Assembly (NCBI GenBank): GCA_937915925.1 | Contig: CALGGM010000148.1 | Location: 1-31,268, forward strand | DNA length: 31,268 nt | Direction: 5' to 3' | DNA from: an uncultured Clostridia bacterium | GTDB taxonomy: Bacteria > Bacillota > Clostridia > Christensenellales > CAG-138 | Part shown: in pieces, positions 23,386 to 30,233 of the stretch | Layout of the letters: each line of letters starts with the position of its first letter | How positions within the stretch are numbered: position 1 is the stretch's first letter | Notes under the pieces: model-generated | Told to the model about the DNA's origin: nothing | What the model saw: only the letters and a program-made list of their open reading frames with translations | Databases searched by the model: none | Made by a program: the position numbers and the translations under genes

Positions 23386-24801
23386 TCACTCGAGGAAATC
23401 CTTGAGCTTTTTGCTTCTGGACGGATGACGGAGCTTTCTCAGCGCCTTTGCCTCGATCTGGCGGATGCGCTCACGCGTGACGTTGAACTCCTTGCCGACC
23501 TCTTCGAGCGTTCTTGCCTTGCCGTCGTCGAGGCCGTAGCGAAGACGCAGGACCTTCGCTTCACGCGGGGTCAGCGTGTTCAGAACCTCCACAAGCTGCT
23601 CCTTCAAGAGCGCGACCGCCACGGCGTCCGCGGGCGCGGGTGCGTCGTCGTCCGGAATGAAGTCGCCGAGATGCGAATCGTCCTCTTCGCCGATCGGCGT
23701 TTCGAGCGAGACCGGCTCCTGTGCGATCTTCAAAATCTCGCGGACCTTGTCCTCGGAGATGCCCATTTCCTTTGCGATCTCGTCGGGACGCGGATCGCGG
23801 CCGAGCTCCTGTACAAGCTGACGGTTTACACGGATCAGCTTGTTGATCGTTTCGACCATATGAACCGGAATGCGGATCGTTCTTGCCTGATCCGCAATCG
23901 CGCGGGTGATCGCCTGACGGATCCACCACGTCGCGTACGTCGAGAACTTGTAGCCCTTGCGATAGTCGAACTTCTCGACCGCCTTGATAAGACCGAGGTT
24001 GCCCTCCTGAATGAGGTCGAGGAACAGCATGCCGCGTCCGACATAGCGCTTTGCGATCGAAACGACCAGTCTGAGGTTTGCTTCCGCGAGCTGATGCTTC
24101 GCGTCAAGGTCGCCGTCCGCCATGCGCTTCGCGATCTCGATCTCCTCATTCGCGTTCAGAAGCGGGACCTTGCCGATCTCCTTCAGATACATGCGGACCG
24201 GGTCATCGATGTTGATGCCCTCGGTGGACGCGAGCACGGTCTCGATCTGCGCGATCTCCTCGTTGATGTCCTCGGGAACCTCGACCTCTTCCACGATGTC
24301 GATGTTCATTTCCTCGAGCTCGCCGTAGATCTTGTCCATCTGCTCGGCGTCGACGCCGATCTCGTTCAGCGTGTCCATAACCTCGTTGAACGTCAGAATG
24401 CCCTTCTGCTTTCCGCTTTCCAAAAGCTCGCGGATGCGCTGTTCGGCGCTGACCGGCTTCGGCTCGCCGTTCTCATCCTCGGCTTCCGCTTCCTTTTCTT
24501 CCTCCGCCTTCTTCTTGCTCTTGGAGGCTTTCTTCGGTTTTTCGACAGGCTCCGGCTTTTCCGCAGGCTCCTCCGCCGCTTCGGGCGCGTGCGCGGGTTC
24601 TTCCGCAATCGCCGCCTCTTCAGCTTCGTTCACGCCCTCGACGGGAGCTTCCTTCGGCTCCTGCTTGGGCTTCTTTGCGCGCGTCGTCCGCTTCGCGGTC
24701 TTTTCTGGCTTGTCCGTTTCAACAACCGGTTCAACCGTTTCGATCAGTTCGTTGCTTTCTTCGGTCTTCTTGACCTTTTTGGATGTCTTTTTTTCTTCCA
24801 T
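23386..24801 (-). CDS. rpoD: Primary RNA polymerase sigma factor RpoD with a long charged N-terminus (471 aa)
   Basis: This is the housekeeping sigma factor. Region 1.1-like sequence begins near residue 120 (QRIRELLESGKQKGILTFNE). Region 1.2 is DPVRMYLKEIGKVPLL. Region 2 contains GLIKAVEKFDYRKGYKFSTY and ATWWIRQAI. Region 3 follows, and region 4 carries the helix-turn-helix TLEEVGKEFNVTRERIRQIE. Residues 1-118 are an added Lys/Glu/Pro/Ala-rich tract without predicted structure. The conserved part alone, about 350 residues, has the normal length for Clostridia. GGAGA precedes the ATG. It follows dnaG by 11 bases, the common dnaG-rpoD order. Confidence 0.97.
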   Translation of the reverse strand: MEEKKTSKKVKKTEESNELIETVEPVVETDKPEKTAKRTTRAKKPKQEPKEAPVEGVNEAEEAAIAEEPAHAPEAAEEPAEKPEPVEKPKKASKSKKKAEEEKEAEAEDENGEPKPVSAEQRIRELLESGKQKGILTFNEVMDTLNEIGVDAEQMDKIYGELEEMNIDIVEEVEVPEDINEEIAQIETVLASTEGINIDDPVRMYLKEIGKVPLLNANEEIEIAKRMADGDLDAKHQLAEANLRLVVSIAKRYVGRGMLFLDLIQEGNLGLIKAVEKFDYRKGYKFSTYATWWIRQAITRAIADQARTIRIPVHMVETINKLIRVNRQLVQELGRDPRPDEIAKEMGISEDKVREILKIAQEPVSLETPIGEEDDSHLGDFIPDDDAPAPADAVAVALLKEQLVEVLNTLTPREAKVLRLRYGLDDGKARTLEEVGKEFNVTRERIRQIEAKALRKLRHPSRSKKLKDFLE

Positions 24802-24812
24802 GTCCCGTCTCC

Positions 24813-26570
24813 TTATTTATTTGCCCGTATGCGTTCGGTGATCTCTTTCAAAACGGCGTTGCGTTCCTCCGCCGTCAAATCCGGTTTGTTCAGTCTTGCC
24901 TGCAAGCTTGCGATCTCGTCGGCTTCGTTGTCGCGCTTCATGCGGCGAATACAGTCCGCCGCGGTGTCGACCGCGTTTTCCATTGCGTCCTCCTCCCGAA
25001 GCACCGCGGACGCCGTGTCCGCGTCCTTCTCGCTTAGCTCGCCGATGTACTTTGCGAGCGAGAACGCCGCGCCCTGCGCGCGCATCGCGAGAAACATCGC
25101 GCGGTAGACCTCGTTTCTGAACAGGTCCTCCGCCTTCTCGTTTGCGGCGTAGACCGTCGCCTTCGGATCGTGCACGCACGCCGCGATCAGCGTGCGCTCG
25201 ATGATATCGCGCGGCTCCTCGTCCGTGTCGATCCTGCGCCGAAGGCTTCCGCGCGACGTCGGCTTCTGCTCCGTGCTTTGCATTCCGCCGCTTCGCACGC
25301 CCTGCGCTTTCAGAGCGTCGAGCGCATAGCCGGTCTTTTTCGCGATCTGTTTATAATAGCGCTCCTGCTCGATCGGCTGCAGGGAAGCGACAAACGCGCA
25401 CGCCGCCTTTGCGTAGCGCTCGCGTCCGTTCTCGTCGTTCAGATCGTAGCCCTTCACCATCGCTTCAAGTTTGAATGCGTTCAGCGACAGCGCGCCCTCC
25501 TTGAGCCGATCAAAGCCTTCCTTGCCGTAGACCTGCACGTATTCGTCGGGATCGAGATCGTCCGGGAACACGATGACCCGCACCTCAAGCCCTTCGTTTT
25601 TCAGGATGTCCAGGCCGCGCACCATGGCGTTCTGCCCCGCGGCGTCGCCGTCATAGGCGATATAGACCTTCTCGACAAAGCGTTTCAAGAGCCTTGCCTG
25701 CTGCTGCGTCAGCGCCGTGCCGAGGCTTGCGACGGCGTTCTTCACGCCCGCCTTGTAAAGCCCGATCACGTCCATGTAGCCCTCGACCATCACGAGATCG
25801 TCGAGCTTTTCGTTCTTATGCAGATACAGCCCGTACAGGTTGTTGCGCTTGTTGTAGACCGGCGTGTCGCCCGTGTTGATGTACTTCGGCTTTTCGTCGC
25901 CCATCACGCGCGCGCCGAAGCCGAGAACGTCGCCGTTTACGCCGAGGATTGGAAAGATCAGCCTGCCGCGAAACGCGTCATACGTGCTGTCGCGCGATTC
26001 GTTGTGAACGAGAAGCCCGCCCTCGACAAGCTCCTTTTCGGCGTAGCCCTTGCCCTTCAGAAGCTTCATAAGCGAATCCCATGTGTCCGGCGCGTAGCCG
26101 ATGCCAAACCGCGTCACGATCTCCTTGGTCAGTCCGCGGCGCGCGGCATAAGCCTGTGCGTCCTTGCCGATCGCGGGATCCGAAAAGCACTTACAGTAGT
26201 ATCGCGCCGCTTCGGTGTTCGCCTCAATGATGCGCTTTTTATATGCGCGCTGCCGCTGCATCTCGCGGTCGTTGACCTCGTTCGGCAGCTCCATATTGAC
26301 GCGGTTAGCAAGATGCTGCACCGCCTCATAAAAGGTCAGCCGCTCCATGTCCATCACGAACTGGATGACCGTGCCGCCTGCGTGACACCCGAAGCAGTAA
26401 AACAGCTGCTTGTCCGGCGATACGGAAAACGACGGCGTCTTTTCGCCGTGCAGAGGACAGCACGCCCAGAGCTTTCTGCCCTTCGGCTTCAGCTCGACAT
26501 ATTCCGATACGACGGATACAATTTCGTTTTTGTGTAAAAGCTCATCGAGCCATGCGCTCGGAAATGCCAT
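24813..26570 (-). CDS. dnaG: DNA primase (585 aa)
   Basis: Makes RNA primers at the replication fork. The CHC2 zinc domain is at residues 35-66 (CCPLHGEKTPSF, then YCFGCHAGG). The catalytic core follows with RLIFPILGVNGDVLGFGAR, the TOPRIM segment VMVEGYMDVIGLYKAGV and YIAYDGDAAGQNA with metal-binding acidic residues. The C-terminal third (from about 440) is the helicase-interaction region and is weakly conserved, as usual. Length is close to the typical 600. AAGGAGG precedes the start at 26570. It lies 36 bases behind dgt. Confidence 0.97.
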   Translation of the reverse strand: MAFPSAWLDELLHKNEIVSVVSEYVELKPKGRKLWACCPLHGEKTPSFSVSPDKQLFYCFGCHAGGTVIQFVMDMERLTFYEAVQHLANRVNMELPNEVNDREMQRQRAYKKRIIEANTEAARYYCKCFSDPAIGKDAQAYAARRGLTKEIVTRFGIGYAPDTWDSLMKLLKGKGYAEKELVEGGLLVHNESRDSTYDAFRGRLIFPILGVNGDVLGFGARVMGDEKPKYINTGDTPVYNKRNNLYGLYLHKNEKLDDLVMVEGYMDVIGLYKAGVKNAVASLGTALTQQQARLLKRFVEKVYIAYDGDAAGQNAMVRGLDILKNEGLEVRVIVFPDDLDPDEYVQVYGKEGFDRLKEGALSLNAFKLEAMVKGYDLNDENGRERYAKAACAFVASLQPIEQERYYKQIAKKTGYALDALKAQGVRSGGMQSTEQKPTSRGSLRRRIDTDEEPRDIIERTLIAACVHDPKATVYAANEKAEDLFRNEVYRAMFLAMRAQGAAFSLAKYIGELSEKDADTASAVLREEDAMENAVDTAADCIRRMKRDNEADEIASLQARLNKPDLTAEERNAVLKEITERIRANK

Positions 26571-26606
26571 CGGCTGCCTCCTTTCCGTTGGGATGATGCA
26601 AAAAAC

Positions 26607-27614
26607 TTAACTCCAGCTCTTCGGCACAAAGATATGCTCGTAGGTACTGATCGCGTAGGTATCGCTCATGCCCGCGATAAAGTCCGCAACCGCGCGCTCC
26701 TTGCCCTCCTCCTCGACCGTTCTTTGATATTCCTCGTCGAGAAGATCCGGGTGCGACAGATAATATTCATACAGTGCCTTCACGACGCCCTTTGCCTTGC
26801 CTTCCTCGCGCTTCGCGACCGGGTTGAAGTATACGCGGTCGAACATGAACTTGCGAAGCACCTTGAATTCCTCAGCATAGTCCGGCGAAAAACGGATCTC
26901 CGGGCTGTCGACGCTGTATTCGATCACATTGATGATCAGGCTGTTGATGCGCTTCGAATGCGTCGGACCGAACAGCTCGATGCACGAACGCGGAAGATCC
27001 GCCTCCGAAAGAACGCCTGCGCGCATCGCGTCGTCGATGTCGTGATTGATGTACGCAATGCGGTCCGCAAGCGAAACCACCTTGCCCTCGACGGTCGCGG
27101 GATGTCCGCTGCTCGTGTGGTTCACGATGCCGTCGCGTACCTCCCACGTGAGGTTCAGCCCCTTGCCGTCGTACTCGAGCTTTTCGACCACGCGAAGGCT
27201 CTGCACATTGTGCTTGAACCCGCCGGGAAGAAGCTCGTTTAAGACCTCCTCGCCTGCGTGACCGAACGGCGTATGCCCGAGATCGTGACCCATTGCGATC
27301 GCTTCCGCAAGGTCTTCATTGAGCCGCAGCGCCCGCGCGATCGTCCGCGCGATCTGCGTGACCTCGAGCGTGTGCGTGAGCCTCGTGCGGTAATGATCGC
27401 CCTTCGGCGCTAAAAACACCTGTGTCTTATGCTTTAATCTGCGGAAGGACTTGCTGTGCAGAATGCGGTCGCGATCGCGCACGAACTCCGTACGCACCGG
27501 GCAAAGCTCCATCGGGACCTCCCTGCCGCGCGTGTTGACGGCAAGCGTTGCCAGGGGCGAAAGCATTTCCTTCTCCCATTGCTCGCGCATTTTTCGCATC
27601 GATCCCTCTTCCAT
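26607..27614 (-). CDS. dgt: Deoxyguanosinetriphosphate triphosphohydrolase-like protein (335 aa)
   Basis: This HD-domain enzyme hydrolyses dNTPs to nucleoside and triphosphate. The substrate range of the Gram-positive type is not restricted to dGTP. Motifs are RDRDRILHSKSFRRLKHKTQ, RTRLTHTLEVTQIAR (first metal His), the HD pair in MGHDLGHTPFGHAGE, and SLADRIAYINHDIDDA with the closing metal Asp. Length is typical. I chose the ATG at 27614 because GGAGG lies seven bases before it; the upstream ATG at 27635 has no such site. It is the first gene of dgt-dnaG-rpoD-trpS-SDR, a standard clostridial order, and a -10 element is found at 27642-27647. Confidence 0.94.
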   Translation of the reverse strand: MEEGSMRKMREQWEKEMLSPLATLAVNTRGREVPMELCPVRTEFVRDRDRILHSKSFRRLKHKTQVFLAPKGDHYRTRLTHTLEVTQIARTIARALRLNEDLAEAIAMGHDLGHTPFGHAGEEVLNELLPGGFKHNVQSLRVVEKLEYDGKGLNLTWEVRDGIVNHTSSGHPATVEGKVVSLADRIAYINHDIDDAMRAGVLSEADLPRSCIELFGPTHSKRINSLIINVIEYSVDSPEIRFSPDYAEEFKVLRKFMFDRVYFNPVAKREEGKAKGVVKALYEYYLSHPDLLDEEYQRTVEEEGKERAVADFIAGMSDTYAISTYEHIFVPKSWS

Positions 27615-27641
27615 AGACTTCCTCCGCAAAAGCATTCTATA

Positions 27642-27647
27642 ATTATA
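27642..27647 (-). promoter_or_regulatory. -10 element for dgt-dnaG-rpoD-trpS
   Basis: TATAAT on the minus strand, about 28 bases upstream of the dgt start codon and within A+T-rich DNA. The -35 region is not clear. Confidence 0.5.
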
Positions 27648-27722
27648 TACGCCAAAACTCCGAAAATTCCTTTTTTTCCGTGAAAAAAAGTTCGATTCCG
27701 AAAGCAGGAAAAGCCCAAAAGA

Positions 27723-27748
27723 AGCCGCCGGTTCGCCCGACGGCTTTT
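27723..27748. terminator. Terminator hairpin upstream of dgt
   Basis: AGCCGCCGG (27723-27731) pairs with CCGACGGCT (27737-27745) with one mismatch around a five-base loop. On the plus strand it is followed by TTTT; on the minus strand by CTTCTTTT. As the next minus-strand gene upstream is the lipoprotein, it most likely ends that transcript, with repeats lying in between. Confidence 0.65.
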
Positions 27749-27784
27749 CTGCTTTATTCGCTTAATACCCGCTGCTCGGATCGA

Positions 27785-27817
27785 TCGGGTTGTAAGAGAC
27801 TTGCTTCAAGGTTGTAA
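27785..27817 (-). promoter_or_regulatory. Three-unit 11-bp direct-repeat array (decayed partner)
   Basis: On the minus strand the units are TTACAACCTTG, AAGCAAGTCTC and TTACAACCCGA, in exact 11-base register. It matches part of the five-unit array at 29526-29580 and is followed in the same order by a CGGGAAGGT/ACCTTCCC hairpin. The nearest downstream minus-strand gene is dgt, about 170 bases away and behind a terminator. Confidence 0.5.
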
Positions 27818-27832
27818 AACGAACGAGAAATG

Positions 27833-27964
27833 CGGGAAGGTACGACCTTCCCCTACACGATTCCGTAGGGGGATCGGCGCCCCGTCAAAAACGCAACAGC
27901 GGAACGGGAAGGTGATACCTTCCCCTACGACCTCCGTAGGGGCTGATATCATCCGCCCGTCAAG
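27833..27964. repeat. Tandem 72-base palindromic repeat units
   Basis: Two units begin at 27833 and 27905. Each has CGGGAAGG, a three- to four-base spacer, CCTTCCCCTAC, then a CCGTAGGGG segment, and ends in CCCGTCAA. A diverged third copy lies at 29592-29645. With the array at 27785 and the dgt promoter region, this accounts for the gap 27615-28005, which has no gene. Confidence 0.7.
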
Positions 27965-28005
27965 TTTTGTGCGGTTCACGCTACGCCTCATCATTCACCT
28001 TGCGA

Positions 28006-29475
28006 TCAAGATCCGGAACCCGTATGCACGACGGACCCGTCGACGGCGTTGATGATCAGATAATCGCCGTGCTGTCCTGGATCGTTCCGAAACGCTTTGA
28101 TTTCGTCCCATGTCCAATTCGGATTGGAAACATAGCTCAATATATCAAAGTTCACGATCCAGCATGGCATTTCATAATAATCCGAGCTGTTTTTCTCACG
28201 GACCGTAAAAGTAGACAGGTACATATCGAAGATTTCTGCTTCCGCCGGACGCGGATCGACCGCGGGATCCGTCGCCCATTTATCATACGGGAAGCAGACC
28301 GAAAGTGCATTTTTGATACGCATCTGAATCTCGTCAAACGGCAGCAGCTCGACGTTCGCATTGACCAGTCCCGCTATTTCTTTCGGTCCCTGATATTCAA
28401 GGAATTGGATCCCGTCTTCGGAAACGAACAGGATGAACCGTTCTGTTTCGATCTTTGCATTCATAAAGAACTCGTCGCCGCTGCCGTAGTACAGACTGCG
28501 CGACGCATAGACGTTGCCTGCGATCTGCGGATAACCGCCGTAGCTGCGCTTCAGAACGAGCGACCATCCGCCCGCAATACTCTGTGACGATGCTCCGAAA
28601 TGATCCATAAGCGTTGCTGTGGAAGCGTCGGAAACGGCATATCCGGTGTAGCCGAGCCGTTCCAACTCCGAAAGCGCTATGCTTTCCGCCTGTTCGCGGC
28701 TGAGGTCGGTTTCGATCCAGAGCTTATAATTGCCTTCTTTCCACCGCAGATCATCCTGATAATTAGCATAATCATAGATGCCCGGATTTCTTTTGCATCC
28801 CTTTGCGATCATATACTGGGTATTGCTGAATTTAATCCATGCCATGCCGCCGGACGCCAGCATAAATGACTGCGGTTTGTACATTTCCAATCCGGAATAG
28901 TCGTTGACCGCCTGCTCGGACAGCGAAGCCGGCGCATTACGGATCTGCTCCATATACCAGTTCGTCCGCGCCTCGAGTTCTTCCGGCGTTTCATTCAGGT
29001 CCATAACGTCCGTCCACCCATCGGGCTTGCCCGCTTTGGTCCATTCCTCGCTTTTCGCAATCAGATCAAAATATGATTGCAGCGCTCGTCCCCAATCCTC
29101 TTTGGTCAAGAGCGCTTCCGACGAAGCCATCGGCTTGTCCAGAAACTTGATCGCAATGTTTTCGACCGTCTCTTTGGTGATCTCCGTGGGCCGCGTGCGA
29201 TAGACGGGATACAGCCCGTCCGTCCGCACATGGATTTCCGTATTCGCGCGAACGATCAGCCGATCATTCTCCACGATCGGATCCTCGTCCCAACGGTCGG
29301 GGAAGGTCTGCTTCTGCACGGTCAAGCCCTCGCCGGATAAATCCGGATCCGGCGTTTCGTTCAGTTTTTGCTCCGCTAAGTTGTCGCCCTTATTCACAAC
29401 AAATTCCTGCTCCGGCGTCGGCACGCAGGCAACGAGAACACAAAGGGAAAGCAAAAGAGCCAGTATTCGTTTCAT
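28006..29475 (-). CDS. Large lipoprotein of unknown function (489 aa)
   Basis: A type II signal peptide is clear: MKRILALLLSLCVLVAC, with lipobox L-V-A-C and C17 as the lipid-carrying residue. The mature part is mixed alpha/beta, with no recognised enzyme motif. Features include DRWDEDPIVENDRLIVRANT (start of a probable beta domain), WGRALQSYFDLIAKSEEW (helix) and EAESIALSELERLGY-like helical segments near residue 270. It may belong to a clostridial lipoprotein family of similar size such as DUF6034; I cannot confirm that. AAGGAGG precedes the start. Upstream lies the five-unit 11-bp array, pointing to control by a response regulator. Confidence 0.85.
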   Translation of the reverse strand: MKRILALLLSLCVLVACVPTPEQEFVVNKGDNLAEQKLNETPDPDLSGEGLTVQKQTFPDRWDEDPIVENDRLIVRANTEIHVRTDGLYPVYRTRPTEITKETVENIAIKFLDKPMASSEALLTKEDWGRALQSYFDLIAKSEEWTKAGKPDGWTDVMDLNETPEELEARTNWYMEQIRNAPASLSEQAVNDYSGLEMYKPQSFMLASGGMAWIKFSNTQYMIAKGCKRNPGIYDYANYQDDLRWKEGNYKLWIETDLSREQAESIALSELERLGYTGYAVSDASTATLMDHFGASSQSIAGGWSLVLKRSYGGYPQIAGNVYASRSLYYGSGDEFFMNAKIETERFILFVSEDGIQFLEYQGPKEIAGLVNANVELLPFDEIQMRIKNALSVCFPYDKWATDPAVDPRPAEAEIFDMYLSTFTVREKNSSDYYEMPCWIVNFDILSYVSNPNWTWDEIKAFRNDPGQHGDYLIINAVDGSVVHTGSGS

Positions 29476-29525
29476 CGATCGATCCTCCTTTCGGATTTCG
29501 ATTTCATGATACTGCCCGTTTGCGT

Positions 29526-29580
29526 CCGAATTGTAACCGACTTGTCACAGAGTTGTAATAGACTTGTAAGAGAGTTGTAA
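29526..29580 (-). promoter_or_regulatory. Five 11-bp direct repeats upstream of the lipoprotein gene
   Basis: On the minus strand five consecutive 11-base units read TTACAACTCTC, TTACAAGTCTA, TTACAACTCTG, TGACAAGTCGG and TTACAATTCGG. The array starts about 50 bases and ends about 105 bases before the lipoprotein start codon, with a TATCAT possible -10 between array and gene. An 11-bp direct-repeat register is the hallmark of OmpR/PhoB/PhoP-type response regulator sites. No such regulator gene is in the window. Confidence 0.7.
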
Positions 29581-29591
29581 AATCGAAAAAA

Positions 29592-29645
29592 GCGGGAAGA
29601 TACGACCTCCCCCTACATAATTTGTAGGGGAGGATCGCATCTTTG
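29592..29645. repeat. Third, diverged copy of the CGGGAAGG palindromic unit
   Basis: CGGGAAGATACGACCTCCCC followed by CTACATAATTTGTAGGGGAGG matches unit one at 27833. The flank GTTGTAAAA before it matches as well, so the array and the palindrome form one repeat type. Confidence 0.6.
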
Positions 29646-29670
29646 CGGTAAATGATTTGCGGTTTAATTG

Positions 29671-29915
29671 ACAACCCTTCCGTCTGCCTTCGGCATCTAC
29701 CCTCCCTTACACAGGGAGGGCAAGATACATGTAAACGAATTGTAGGGGACGATGGTACGCGGTAGACGACGCTACGCGTCGTCGCGCGATCTACCGCTGT
29801 AATGGAGCGAAGCGAAATGGAGAGACCCCGGCGTCCCGCCAAGAAACTTGCAATTCAAACGACTACCCTTTCGTCACACGACGGTGACACCGTTCCTGAC
29901 GGTAAGGTATCATGT
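29671..29915. repeat. Interspersed repeat, copy 2, with a 76-base interior
   Basis: The same module order as 21170-21345 recurs: CAACCCTTCCGTC, CTCCCTTACACAGGGAGG with CAAGATAC, GTAGGGGACG (29742-29751), CGGCGTCCCG (29828-29837), and a block starting AATTCAAACGACTACCC. In copy 1 the interval between GTAGGGGACG and CGGCGTCCCG is seven bases; here it is 76 and includes a further dyad (CGGTAGA/TCTACCG). The gap 29476-30233 otherwise holds no gene. Confidence 0.65.
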
Positions 29916-29956
29916 TATACCCCCGTCCTGTCATTCTGAGGAGCATGGTACGCGCG

Positions 29957-30116
29957 GCTTGCCTCCCCTGTGCAAGGGGGTGCGGAGCCGAGCGCCCGCA
30001 GTGCGGGGAGGAGCGAGGCGGAAGCGCGGGTCGAATAGGGAGCAGAAGGAAGCGAATAGCGACGCGCTGCGACCATATGAGACCATTGGGGGACCGCGAA
30101 GCGGTGGAAGGGTTGT
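29957..30116. repeat. Inverted repeat copy near the hydrogenase gene
   Basis: GCTTGCCTCCCCTGTGCAAG at 29958 is the reverse complement of the CTTGCACAGGGGAGGCAAG module of copy 1. CGCGAAGCGGTGGAAGGGTTGTT at about 30096-30118 corresponds to its CAACCC end. Between the two modules there is over 100 bases of unrelated sequence. It is opposite in direction to copy 2. Confidence 0.5.
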
Positions 30117-30188
30117 TCGTGCGATCTTCCTCTGTAACGAAGTGGAAGCGACGAAGAATCTCCTTTATCGAGGCATATCAAGATTCGA

Positions 30189-30222
30189 AAAAGAGCGGGA
30201 GATCGCTCTCCCGCCCTCTTTG
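30189..30222 (-). terminator. Terminator of the hydrogenase gene
   Basis: On the minus strand GCGGGAGA (30207-30214) pairs perfectly with TCTCCCGC (30195-30202) around GCGA, extended by an imperfect AAAGAG/CTCTTT stem, and is followed by TCTTTTTC. It begins about 20 bases after the stop codon at 30234. Confidence 0.8.
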
Positions 30223-30233
30223 TCGGTTATGAA

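Noticed and set aside
23341..25107. 588-codon plus-strand ORF
   Set aside because: Antisense shadow of trpS/rpoD/dnaG; Leu/Arg/Asp-rich composition, no ribosome binding site.
25170..26537. 455-codon plus-strand ORF
   Set aside because: Antisense to dnaG; no plausible domain and no ribosome binding site.
27762..27818. Possible 3' remnant of a minus-strand gene ending SYNPIDPSSGY before the terminator
   Set aside because: The reading frame looks protein-like for under 20 codons only, and the same bases are better explained by the 11-base-periodic array.
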